Below, in pieces: positions 44,935-57,372 of a stretch of 64,000 nt of DNA. The number at the start of each line of letters is the position of its first letter. The first letter of the stretch is position 1. A program made the translations under genes and the position numbers. This DNA comes from Lathyrus oleraceus (taxonomy: Eukaryota > Streptophyta > Magnoliopsida > Fabales > Fabaceae), in the NCBI RefSeq assembly GCF_024323335.1, contig NC_066584.1:233880994-233944993 (forward strand). Direction: 5' to 3'. Below the pieces are notes generated by a model, which ran no database searches, had not been told where the DNA came from, and saw only the letters and a program-made list of their open reading frames with translations.

Positions 44935-47900
44935 TGTAGCACCTCAAATTTGCACCTATCATTGTACATACATTCTCATATTAGGTCATAGCATATCATG
45001 GTCCACTACATAGCATTGCATTGTCCCTGTTGCCTCAAGTGCAAGGAAGTCAAGGAATTAGGTCAAACTGATCAGGAGATCAGTCAACCAAGCAAGCAAG
45101 GGTGTTTCTCAAGGAGCCAAGCCCTTAGGGTTGGTCCAACATGTTCACATAACTTGGAGGTCCATTTGAAGTGTTTAAGTCAAGGGTTGGAGGCTCAGAG
45201 GTCGTCAGTCAAGGCACAATCAGTCAGAAACCCTAGAAAAATCAAACTTGGTCAACTGTGGTTGATTTTATGGTTTTGATGGATGGATTTGGTTTGAGAG
45301 AGCTTATTCATGGCCCAATAGGCCTCATATATCATGGCAAGCATAATCATTGAAGAATTTGAAGCCAATCAGAAAATTTCCAAAAATAGAAACTAGACCT
45401 GTAATTTTAACTGCCAAAAATGGAAACTTCTTGATCCCAAACTTACATCATGATACAAGCTTCAAATGAATTTTTTCCCAACATGAAAGTTGAAGATCTT
45501 GTTCTCCCATTTCCAAAAAGTCCAAGAACTCTCAATTCCCATGTATGGTTGTCAAGATATGATCAATTCATTTTCACAAAATCTTGAACTTCAAAAGGCC
45601 ATATCTCTCAAACCATTTGGCCAAAATTGGTGAGGTTTTTTCCTACAAACCACATTTAACCTCCTCTTTCCAAAAATGTAAATTTCATGCACCAAAACAT
45701 CACCATGCAAAATGGCCTTTTTGAACTTGCCTTAATTAATTTCAAGTGAGTTGAATTTTGACTTTTCAAAGTAATCATTTTTAAACCATTTGGCCATTTG
45801 GAATAGGTCTGAAATGTCATTTGAAATATGTTTGCAAGCCCAAATTCGTGCATAGTACCATACACCCCACCACTCAAACCAAAATTGGACAATTAGCAAA
45901 ATGGTTCATTTGTGATAATCATGGTTAACACTCACTTAGCAGACTTAAAACAGAAGTATATATACATATTTTCTGTCCATTTCCAACCCTAGAGCTAGCA
46001 GCAGCCATCCAACATCAGAAAACTCTCATTCTCTCTCAATTTCCATTTTCTCACTTTGCATTTTTTTCTGCTAAAACCTCCAAAGGACCACGAGCCACCT
46101 TCATTGTTTCATCATCTGACCATCATTTGGAAGCTGTTTGGAGCCCTGAATCTCGACTGGAACAGCATCTTCATGTTCTGTTTTCTTCAAGCATCTTCAA
46201 TGGCCAATTTCGATTTAAGCTAGATTTGAGTGGGCTGAGCTAAACTTCTTCAAGAATCCATCATTTGGGGCTAGGACCTTCATCTGTTCGAGCTCATACT
46301 AGCCAAATAGCAACTGAATCCCAACTTTCTTCAAAAACAAGTAAGGTTTCGACCACTTTCTTTCTCTGATCCATGCTATGCTTGTGATAGATTACTCCTT
46401 GCTGGTTACAATGCAACTTAAATCACATGAAATGGTTGAGTATTGAGTGAAATATCTGGAAATGAAATTTGTTGTTCATTGTTGATTTTACTCGATTCAT
46501 GTCATTCAGTGTGTTTCTATGCATTTGGTTGTTGGATTTGTGATGTTTAAGGTTTGCTGATTCGAATGCCATGCTAGATTTAATGTTCTGGGCGATTTGA
46601 TTTTTTCATGTTCGAATGATGAAGATGAAGCTACAGTAATGAAACCCTAGGATCTGCCCAGAAAATTCTTGAACTCGTGAATACGTTTGGCTGTTGTTTG
46701 TATTGTGATTGCATGAATAACACTGTTTCATTGCCATGCTATTTGTAAAATTCTGGGTGAAACTCGTTTTTGTGATGATGAACATGAAGATGAAGCCCTG
46801 TTGCTAAAACCCTAAATGCATTTGAATCTAGAAAACACGATTGGTCTGTTGTTCCATTTTGTTTTGCCTGAACCTCCACTGTTCCATTGCCCACGCCGAA
46901 TTACTGCTTGACACGTCTGGGAGACAATACTCACCGTTTCATTAAAAGACCAACATATTTACCATATTGCCACCGTGCCCTATTATTTCCAATTAATCAT
47001 GGTTATTTCATTTTTTTTTCTCAATAATTATTCCATTTCATTACTCAACTTACAAAAATCATAACATCACCATTTCAATTCCAAAATTCATGAAAATTTT
47101 TGCATCATGTTCATATGAATGTCTACTTTTTTATCATGATTTTTGCTGATTTTTGGATGGCTGGATTTTTAATGGCATTAGGGTTTTGCTCATGTATGCA
47201 TATTTTGTACATCTTGCCAATTCAATTGTGAAATGATGAGGATATATCCAATGACCCTGAAATTTTTTGTGCTTAATCTACACTCATTCATGTTTGTTTT
47301 GATGTAGAGTTTATGATTTTATCTTATCTGGTTGTTGAGTTGTGAATTTCTGAAGCAGGGTGTGACAATTTGTGTCACACCAATGATATGCAATTTCATG
47401 ATTTTTGATGACATGCTTCCTGACCTCCAATTAATGTGAATTTTTGCATGAACCTTCTCTTATATGTCTAGTTGACTTGTGATTTTTCTTGGAATTAATT
47501 ATGCCATTTCCTAATTGTTTGAGATTTTTCTCCCCTTCCTAGTCAATTGTTGACTTTGTGTGACACATCTTGCCTTTCCATTTGGGAAATTCTCATACTT
47601 TACTGGATGATCATGAAATTTTACATGTGCATACTAGACATATTAAGCTTTGCATTGGTGTTGATCCCATTCGTTTCTCATCTGTTGTCATTGAGTTATG
47701 ATTTTTTGAAGTTGATACATGATTGGTTGACTTCTTTGAGCATGTTTGAAATTGTTTTGACTTTCTGATTTTAATTGACCATCTTCCCATGATCCAAATG
47801 AGCTGAAATTTTATATGCATGTCATGTTATGGATTGTGATTGAGCATGAATTATTTGATGATTTTTGAAATTGATTATGTTTGGGTTTGAGCCAAGTCTT

Positions 47901-50208
47901 GCTGTTGACTTCCATGTGCCCTCATTTGCCATGCTTTGACTTCTTTTACTTATGAAATGATGATGATGCATGATATGAACTTGAAACCAATTGGGTTTGC
48001 TTCTTAAATGTTTGAATTTGATTTTGATTGGATATGGCTTGCTGTTTTGACTTTCCCATTTATTTTTGACCCTAGGCTTGTCCTAGTGGTCCTGTGGCTT
48101 ATAATTGAGTTCATGTTTCAGGTTAAGCTACAAGTGCTTCAAAGAAACTTTTGCAAGTTGATTGGGTTTATCTGTTTATCATGAGCTAACTTTTGTTTTG
48201 TAGGTGGCTTGACTCATATGATTTGGGTCTTGTGCTTTTGCACATTTTTCTGTTGATTTAACTGTTCATTCCTACTTCCTTTTGCTTAAACTTTTGAACT
48301 GTGTACTGATCTGTTTGACTATTTCAGGTACCATTAGTTGCTTAGAACTTGCTTTGCTTTGCTATTTAGCAATTTGCTTTGAGGTAATCCCTTTTTCTTC
48401 ATGTAGTCTGGAAGACCTGGCCTGTTATTTGGCCAGGCAACTGTCTGAAGTCCTCCTTAAGAGGCAATGTTTGTGTATGTTTAGTTTGTCCTTGTACATA
48501 TGAGAAGTCCTCCTAAGTGAAGAGGCAATTGGCAGAACCCAAGGGATAAGCAACCTATCCCCTGCTAGTCTGTGTGTCACTCACATTGCTCACACTACCT
48601 GTGTTGATGCATAGTGGGTAAAAGCCCAAGATCTATAGAGTCACTTGTGGATAGAGTTCCTCCATTCTGAACTCCCACACCTTCTGATATTCAAATGCTC
48701 TCCCTGGCCAGGGATAAGAGCAATGAGGCACACCCCTCATCTCCTTTCATCTGCTTCACCTTGGCTCTCAATGTCAAGGTTAAGAGCACCATCACCCATT
48801 TCCAGAGGTTTGTTTGTTGAGGTTGATATGACCCCTCGACTAAAACCTAACCCTTGTGTGAGCCCCTTGTGTGTATATAGTGTGTGCTACCTGTGCTTGT
48901 ATGTTTGTTTGACTTGCTTCCTGTGCAAGTTAGGTTTAGTTTAGACTAATCCTTGTTTGCTTTCGCCCTCGTTGCGATCCTTTCTCTCGCCCTCGTTGCG
49001 ATCGAGCCTTTTCCTTTCTCTCGCCCTCGTTGCGATCGAGACTTTCCCTTTCTCTTGCCCTAGTTGCAATCGAGACCTTTGTCCCTCCGTAGCCGAACTA
49101 CGGCAACTCTGATTCTCATGTTCAGATGAGATACGTAGGCACGAGATGCGATGTCTTGTCGAGTTTGACTAACAACTAACAACTAATCCTTGTTTGCTTT
49201 CACCCTCGTTGCGATTCTTTTCTCTCGCCCTCGTTGCGATTGAGACCTCCCCTTTCTCTTGCCCTAGTTGCAATCGAGACCCTTGCTTCCTGTGCAAGTT
49301 AGGTTTGGTGTGGCTTGCTTCCTGTGCAAGTCATGATTAGGATAGGCTTGCTTCCTGTGCAAGTTAGCTAGAAACCTTAACTTAGGGACGACTTTGCATG
49401 ACAACATCTAGGCTCGAGTCGTAGTCTCCCTAGTGTTGTGTCTCCCTCTGTTATCTGGTTAGGCTAGATCCTTTGTCCCTGCGTAGGGGAACTACATCGC
49501 CCTGATCTTCATACCAGATGAAGTATGTAGGCAGGAGATTGAGCTGATCTCTCCGGGCGCCCTTTTTCTTTTTCACCCTTTGTGTCTTAACCACCCTTGT
49601 GTGTGTTCTGGTTGGAGTCCGACATAAGTCCAGCGATTGGCAGTTGGTTTCCTGTGTGCGTTTAGGTTCGGATGCTGACATAAGTCCAGTGATTGGCATT
49701 CAGGCTCCACGTTTGCCTATGTTGTTTCGTTTTGTTTGTGTGCGTGTCAGCTGAGCTACGAATGCTCTGATTCTCCTTCGTCCAAAGGAGATACGTATGC
49801 ATAGGATGCGATATCCTAGCGAGCATGTGTCGTTTCCCCAGTCCGAACTACTTCGACTCTGATGTCTATGCCTGATAGACTAAGTAGGCCCAGGATACGA
49901 TATCCTGCCGAGTCAGTTTCAGTCAGTTTCTTGTGTCTCTTTCAGCCAGTGTGTGTGAGTTTGAGCAGTGTTTTAGCAACCAATTTCCTTTCTATTGTGC
50001 GTGGATCCCGTCGAGTACGACGGATGCATAGGGGTGCTAATACCTTCCCTTCGCATAACCGACTCCCGAACCCATTCTCTTTGGTCGCGAGACCATGTTC
50101 TTTCCTAGGTTTACTTCGAGCGTTTCCTTTCCCTCTTTTGGGATAAATAACGCACGGTGGCGGCTCTGTTGTTCTTGTTTTCCCGCCGGTTTTTCGCGTA
50201 ATGCGACA
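44935..50208 (+). repeat. Ogre-C 3' LTR (5,274 bp)
   Basis: It starts TGTAGCACC directly after the purine tract and ends GCGACA at 50208, followed by the TSD GAGCT. One T is missing in a T-run near 47153 relative to the 5' copy. Confidence 0.94.
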
Positions 50209-51341
50209 GAGCTCTATCCTCTTCCTAAGCCAATCATCAAATGGAGGAAAAGACCGACTGTTAACCTTACCAAAAGGAACCTTGCCCTTTCTCTGAATAC
50301 CACGCCACTCATCAGACACTTGCCTCAACTTGGCCTGATTGCCCTCGATTGGGAAGTAAAAAGACTCCTGAATCTCTCGTCCGAGAGGAGGACCCTCCAT
50401 ATCAAATCCCATATGTCTCCTAAGAAGCACCGGGTTGTAATTAATGCAACCTTGAACTCCTATAAGAGGTACATTGGGAAGACTCCCACAACTGTAAATG
50501 AAATCTCGCCCGGCCATACCGTTGTGAGTCCAAGCTATGTCCTTGGCCCGCAAACCCATCAACCTGACTGACCACTTGACAGTAGGATCAAGAAGGACAA
50601 AGGCACCTCTGGAAGGAAAATACCCCATGAACCATTTGTACAATAGCTGAGCACAACACCGGATCAATCCCCACGTCGCTTCTCGTTCCGATTGTGAACC
50701 GAGTAATAGACATCTCCAACCAGAGTAGGAATGGGATTCCTCTGCATAAACAATCTGATAGCATTAATGTCCACGAAGCTCTTCTGATTGGGAAACAGAA
50801 TAGTCCCATAAATGCTCACAGCAATCACAGCACAGACGGTCTTCCAGTTACCCACCGCAGCATGTTCCTTGGACTGAGCCTCCAAGAAACTCAAATGAAA
50901 ACCGGGTAACTTTCCCTTCTCCTTCAGACCTCCTTTAGTCACCTCGGGACTCAAATAAAGAGCACGGGAGATCCCACCAATATCTGGTTCTTCCTTAGTA
51001 GCATAGAAAGGAACCTGATTTCTGATCTGAATGCCCAAGATACCATCATAGTCCTCCATCAAAGGCCCTAACAAATAATCCGGGAACACGAAACATCTCA
51101 ACCCCGGGTCATAGAACTGGAGAAGTGTGTGGATGGCGCTCTTATCACTGTCTGTAAGCCTGAGGACCAACTTCAGAATACCACCGTATGCCTCACGGAA
51201 CATCCCCACATGGTCGGGCGTAATCAATGCTATCATATCTCTCAGCACACTGATCTCTGGGTCGAAGAAACTGTAAACAACATCGTCTTTCAAACCGGTC
51301 CTCATGTCTGGAACAAAGATATCTCTCAACCAGGATCTCAA
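50209..51341 (-). pseudogene. Ogre-B ORF1, N-terminal part (DUF7745-like)
   Basis: Minus strand from ATG 51341 (MRSWLRDIFVPDMRTG). It matches the protein found upstream of gag in Ogre elements and in many plant 'DUF7745' entries; the name is from memory of the family and the function is unknown. Recognisable parts are LLQFYDPGLRCFVFPDYLLGP (near 51120), KTVCAVIAVSIYGTILFPNQ (near 50820) and YSVHNRNEKR (near 50690). A one-base shift near 50668 ends the first frame, and the second continues (LIRCCAQLLYKWFMGYFP) to the Ogre-C insertion at 50209. Total ORF1 length with both parts is 1,757 nt, one short of a multiple of three, consistent with a single-base deletion. The other half is at 32465-33088. 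Confidence 0.85.
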
Positions 51342-52345
51342 TCAAAAATGTCCCTGCATATGGATAAACATGAGTTAGATGCAGGTAAATGCAAAATGTG
51401 AATGATGCTGATGTATGAATGCAATGCATAGTGCCATCCTCCCAGTCATCTGAACATCTGTTGCACTGAGGCCCCGATCTCTGAACTGATCACAGCCATC
51501 TGAGGTACTGAACAACCATAGATCCAACTCTGGGAGTTCCGAAATAAACGGAACTGAAGGATACACCACCATCATCACCAGAAAGTCCTCTGAACAAATA
51601 ACCATAAGCCCCTCTGAACCAGCCTGGGGAATCCTGAAATAAACGGATCCCCACTGATAAATATATCGGACAGAATTCCGGCGTCTCAGAAATAAATATC
51701 CATAAATCCGACTTATAAATAGGACTCTGATCAACAGCTGAACCAACAGCCACCATCAAAGTCACCATTAGAACATGCATCTGTAAGAATCACCCCGCCC
51801 CTCACAGGTAAATTCTAATCAGGTTACCCTAAGGCGGATAATGGTCTTGACAATCGGGCAAAGATACTCAACGGGTTTGCCCTTTCGGGTGTGTCGTTGC
51901 AGCTCTCTTAAGATCGTCTAAACCAAAGATCCGGGAAAGATCAGTCACCGAAGTCAATAGCTCAGATGAGGTAACTCAACCAAAGTGGATACTCCACAAA
52001 GGAAAAGCTCCCTCAAAAGAACCTCGTCCGGCTTGTGGTATGTCACATTGCCAAAAACATGTTGACCTAACATGAGAGGCAACATGAGACCACACTAATC
52101 CTAGGTGTATACTCGGGCCTGGGTTTTAGCCCCACTCAGAACACCCATCCCAAATCATAGGACCCACCTGTGCAGAGGATAGCAAAATGATAGTATGATG
52201 CATGCAAATATTTATGCAAATATATATACAACATAATAATTATAAATGCAATAAATAGAGCAGCACAAGCAACCTAAACTATCCTAGAGAACGCTAGGAG
52301 AGACTCGCTTAGGGAAGATGGACCAGCAAGAGGTCAACTTCTCTT
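51342..52345 (-). other. Ogre-B leader between PBS and ORF1
   Basis: About 1 kb of untranslated leader. On the plus strand, 51500-51780 has several loosely repeated phrases around CTGAACAA and GAAATAAACGGA (near 51540 and 51635). No gene is present. Packaging and dimerisation signals would be expected here but cannot be identified by eye. Confidence 0.55.
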
Positions 52346-52363
52346 TCCCCAGCAGAGTCGCCA
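52346..52363 (-). other. Ogre-B primer-binding site
   Basis: On the minus strand it reads TGGCGACTCTGCTGGGGA, two bases inside the 5' LTR end. It is identical to the Ogre-C site at 38371-38388. Ogre elements are described as using tRNA-Arg; the 18-nt length fits a tRNA 3' end. Confidence 0.88.
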
Positions 52364-52365
52364 GC

Positions 52366-55300
52366 TGTCGCATCCGCGAAAAACAACCGGCGGGCTAAAA
52401 CAAAACAACACAGAGCCGCCACCGTGCGTTATTTATCCCAAAGAGGGAAAGGAAACGCTCGAAGTAAACTGGAAAGGAAATGGTCTTACGACCGGAGAAA
52501 GATGGGATCGGGAGTCGGTTACGCAAGGGGAAGGTATTAGCACCCCTCACGTCCGTCGTACTCGACGGGATCCATGCTCAAAAGAATAGAATAAGGTTGC
52601 TAAAAGAAACTGCTCAAAGAATGCACACACACACACTAGAACAAAGCACAGATGGAGGAAGACGGAAGAAGGTAACTCGGCAGGATATAGCATCCTGGTC
52701 CTACGTAGTTTTTCAGAAACAAACATCAGAGTCAACGTAGTTCGGGACAAGGGGAAACGTGCTCGATAGGATATCGCATCCTATGCCTACTTATCTCATC
52801 TGGAATGAGAATCAGAGCTACCGTAGTTCGGCTCACGCACGCCAAACAAAACAAAACAAATACAGGAAACCGACCGCCAATCGCTGGACTTATGTCAGAC
52901 TCCACACAAAACAGGCAAACATGGAAACCGAATGCCAATAGCTGGACTTACATCAGACTCCAAGCACACAACAAACACACATTGGAAGGTTAACAACAAA
53001 CAAGTTAATAGGGAGTCTGGAACTCGAGCCTAATAACTGTCAAGCAAACACACACAAAAAGAAAAAAAAGGGTGCCCGGAGAGATCTCGTACGCCCTCCT
53101 GCCTACGTACCTCATCTGGTATGAGGATCAGGGCAACGTAGTTCCCCTTAACAGGGGAGAAACTTTCTCCTAACCAGAGACTGGAAAATGACAAACTAAA
53201 AGGGAGACTAACTCGAGCCTAATAGTTATCATGCAAACCACAATGGCCCTAGGTTTAGGTTTCTATCTAACTTGCACAGGCAGCAAGCTATCCTAAACAC
53301 ATCACAATCAGTCAAAAGCACAAAGCAAGCACACACACTATATACAAACAGAGGGCTCACACAAGGCTAGGCTTTAGTCAAGGGGTCATGTCAACCTCGA
53401 CAAACAAGCCACTGTATCAGGGTGATGTTAGCTCTTAACCCTAACATTGAGAGTTAGGGTGAAGCAGATGAAATGGGAAGTGAGGATGAGACCTCACAGC
53501 TCTTATCCTTGGCCTGGGAGAGCTTCAGACAAATGAAAGTGTGGGAGTCCAGAATGTGGGACTCTACTCCACATGACTGACACAACTGGATCTTGGGTTA
53601 GTATCCACAATGCATCAACACAGTGTGTGAGCAAAGTGGATGACACACTGAATAGTAGGGGATGGATTGCACATCCCTTGTATCTGCCAATGCCTCTTCA
53701 CTTAGGAGGTCTTTGATATGTACAGGGACAAAGGTAAACAAACACAAGCATTGCCTCTTAAGGAGGACTTCAGACAGGTGCCTGCCCAAGTAACAGGACA
53801 GGTCTTCCAGACTACATGAAGTCAGAGAAGTTATACCTAGGTGGTTAAGCAACCAAGCAAAAGCAAGTTCAAATTGAACTTAAGCAACTTATGTACCTGT
53901 TAAAACATCAGACAAATTAGTTAAACTGTACAGACAGACAGACAACATCAATATCAATCAGTCAAACCCAATGAGCAAAGGCATAAGCCAACAAGTCAAA
54001 CTCAAATGAGTTAACAACCCTACAAAACACACAAGGTTAGTAGTCAAAAGCAAGTATCAAATGCTCAAGTGAGGTAGCATCATGAACCATATAACCTGGA
54101 TGTTCAACCTGAAATCAAAGCTCAAAGATGAGACAAACCACTAGGTCAAGGCCTAGGGTCAAAGAGGGAGAAAAAATTCAAAACAGAACATGAAAATTGA
54201 CATGAATTAACTTCAATCAATTAAGAACATCATCCAAAAGATCTCATCTCAATATCAATCACCAATTTCATTTCATGAACCAAACATGGCAAGGTATGCA
54301 AGTTGAAAGCACATTGTGACAACAGGATGAACAAATGCACAATAATTCAAAAATGATTCAAATAATTTTGGCAAAATTCATGGGTAAACAGAACATACAA
54401 CATGATCAACACACAAAATATTAGGGCAATTTGACAAGATTAAGCATGGTAATCAAATTGTATAAGGCAAGGCAATCAAAACAAGCTCAAATGGGACACC
54501 AAATGTTACACCAACTTAGCACAAGCCTAAAACAGAAATGGAACAAGGTACAAACCTCAAACCAAAGCCAAAATAACCTCTAACCTGCCTAGAAGGAGTG
54601 TGCAAAATTTCACATCCATAGGATAAAGCACAAGCATTTCACAAATGAATGAAGTTCAAGACACTTCAAAACCTCACACATGGTAGTCCAGAAAGAAAAA
54701 TCTCAATCAAATCAGAAATCAATCCAAAAATTCCACAAAAATCATGAGCATTCCCAACATCCACAAGAAGCATCATACAAAAGTTCAGAACATTTGGAAT
54801 TCATTTGGCATGGAAAATTCATCAACCATGTAGGATAAGAAAAGGTGTGACACACATTGTCACACCTACATTCACATGATCATATCTCAGCAACCACAAA
54901 TGATAAAAATGCAAACTCAACACCAAAATGTCCAGCCAAGGGTCTAGTTTAAGCATGTCAAATTTCATAAGCATTGGATAAACAACCATCATTTCACAAA
55001 TGAAATAGTAAGGCAAGGTTCAAAGTGGACATGCATACACAAACCCTAGGGCAAAACAAAATCCAGCCAGGCACAATTTATGTAAAAATAACCAAAAAAA
55101 ACTAGACACAATAAGGAAAACAATGCAAAAATTACCATATTTTTTGGATGATGTATCAATTATTTATGAATTTATGAAATGAGGACAAAAATAAAAAATC
55201 ATGAAGCAAGGTCATGTGAACATATGGTGGAAAAACAAATAAAATGAAGTGCCATTTGAACAAATGCTGCCAACCGGTATCGAACTGATGCAAGATTCAA

Positions 55301-57372
55301 AAGTGGCGCGCCTCACTGAGTGAAACGCACCGTTTCACTAATGACATGGCCAGGCTAACCAATCATATGCGTGCATGGTACTTGCATGGGCCAATCAGAG
55401 ACAAGTAACTCACAAACACATTCAACACGCTGCAAACTCATGCAAAATGGATCAAACACACGCCTGGGCACGAGATTCATCCATATTCATCCATATTCAT
55501 CATGAACAGTACACATGCAAGAACAATTTTCTCAGATTTTCCAAACAAGCATATCAATGGATAGATCTTCCATCACACATCACAAATCTAAGCATGGTTT
55601 AATCTAATTCAGCCTATATTCAGAGAATCGAGCAAGAGAAGAATCACACATCAAACTTTAAATCAATGTAACTAATTCAATTCTACATGGAATCTTGTGA
55701 TTTAAAGCTCAGATTGATCAGCAATGCACGATCTACAACAATCACATAACAATTTCATGAATTGAGAGATGCGATTTCTGACCTTAATGAAGATGCAGAA
55801 CTGGAATAGCTTGATTCAGGCCATGAAATGCACAAACAGATGCTCCAAAGTGTTTGTATGGATGAATAGAAGAAGACTTGAGGTTCACTCGAGCTTGATT
55901 CCAACAGAAATTGCAACTGCCATGGATGAGCTTCAAGCTTTGAAATGCTTCCAACTTGCACGAATTCCACTGGATCTTGCTTCAAAAATGCTCAAATATG
56001 CTTCCAGGTGAAGAATGAATCAAGAACTAGGCAACGTATTTGAAGAAATCGAGAGAACAAAGTGAGAGAAAATTTGTGAAGAAATTCTAGATCTGAAAAT
56101 TGTGATGATGTTATCAGAAAAACAGTTATGATTTACTATATATATGCTGTGTTAATCATCCCTTAATCATGCTTAAGCCATTTGGTAATTGGATTAGTGA
56201 GAATGGAGTGTAAATGCAAAATTATCATTTCACCTTATGCATGAGAAATCAATGGAACAGTACACGTGTGGCATGTGAATTCACTTTGAAATGTCATTTG
56301 GAAGCCAATGCAAGTGGTAGAATGATCAAACAATGCTTCATTTTCAAATTTGAATTTTTCCCTCCAAAATCAAATGATTTTCCAAAAAAAATATGTGATG
56401 AGAATTCATGGCATGTGATGCATAATTTGGATAGTAGAGGTCAAAACATGAATGTACAAAAAAGAACCACTCCATTTGGCCTTTTGGTTTGAAAGTTATG
56501 CACTTTTGAAGTTCAAAGTTCATTTGGCCATGATTGATCCATATCTCCTCAACCACACATGAGAAATTGATGATCTTGGACTTTTTTGAAATGGGAGAGA
56601 AAGATCTACAACTTTCATGTTCAACAAAATTTCATTTGAAGCTTCCTTAATGATGTAATCTTGAGTTGAAAACCTTTCCATTTTTGGCAATTTTGAATTA
56701 GAGGTCACTTTCTATTTTTGGAAAGTTTTGACTGGACCTCAAATTCTTCACAGTTGATGTTTGAAATGTCAAATGAGACTTGTTTGAACATGAATGAAGT
56801 ATTTCTAACCACTTCACATCTCCAAATCCATCAGTTGACTTGTGGTTGACTTCTGTTGACTTTTTAGGGTTTCTAATGCTTTTGGCCATGCACAGATGAA
56901 TTTGAGCCTCAATCTCTTGATGAAATGGCTCCAAAATGAAACCCTAGCTTGTACAAGCTCAATAAAACCATATGACGATCCCCATATCAATGAAGACCTC
57001 ATCTCCTTGAAAAACCCTGATTGGCACAATGCAACTGATTAGGGTTGACCAGAGGTCAAAACCCTAATCCCAAGGAATCTGATCAGGAATAATGAACCTT
57101 GATGATGATGATGTACCATAATGATGATCAATCTCCTTGAGGAACCAAGAAACCCTAATTGAAGCACAAACCCTCAGATGGCTAGTGATCAATTCAATAA
57201 GACCCTCAGGCTTGCATCTTTTGACCTCTCCATCTTCTGAAAAAGACCTAGGAGGATGACTTGCTCATTGTTGCCATATGATGTGCAAAGATGCAATGAC
57301 TAATGTCCTAAAAATGAAATGCAATATGCTAAGCTAGTCCCAAGAGAGGAGGGCAAATTTTGAGGTGTTACA
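52366..57372 (-). repeat. Ogre-B 5' LTR (5,007 bp)
   Basis: It extends from TGTAACACC at 57372 to GGATGCGACA at 52366 on the minus strand. The TATA-like run is at about 56136-56145. Compared with the left LTR: about six substitutions and one 1-bp indel in the first 300 bp of the U5 side, and three substitutions in about 405 bp of the other end. Internal ORFs mirror those of the other LTR and are not genes. Confidence 0.92.

Larger units (their letters stand above)
33094..50208 (+). mobile_element. Ogre-C: young non-autonomous Ogre element, 17,115 bp
   Basis: The LTRs are 33094-38368 and 44935-50208, with a perfect 5-bp TSD GAGCT at 33089-33093 and 50209-50213. The internal region is only about 6.6 kb. 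It has an intact primer site and purine tract but lacks ORF1, gag, RT, RNase H and most of integrase; only short coding remnants remain. By eye the LTRs differ at about 15 substitutions and one 1-bp indel over 5.3 kb (about 0.3%). With a commonly used plant LTR rate of 1.3e-8 per site per year this is on the order of 0.1 million years. It must have been copied by proteins supplied in trans. It is inserted in opposite orientation to its host, Ogre-B. Confidence 0.94.
11777..57372 (-). mobile_element. Ogre-B: near-complete Tat/Ogre Ty3/gypsy element with two nested insertions
   Basis: The 5' LTR is on the right (52366-57372) and the 3' LTR on the left (11777-16785). Flanking bases are GAAGA (11772-11776) and AAAGA (57373-57377), a 5-bp TSD with one change. 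On the minus strand the order is LTR, PBS, leader, ORF1, gag-pro, short intron-like gap, RT/RNase H/integrase, repeat-rich 3' region, purine tract, LTR. Removing the CACTA element and Ogre-C with their TSDs gives about 23.1 kb, normal for Ogre. ORF1 has a one-base frameshift, gag-pro has three nonsense codons and pol has three. LTR samples differ at about 9 of 705 positions compared, so it is younger than the copia element it sits in and older than Ogre-C. Confidence 0.93.

Noticed and set aside
50095..50571. A 158-codon plus-strand ORF across the right Ogre-C border
   Set aside because: It is a chance fusion of LTR end with the antisense strand of Ogre-B ORF1.
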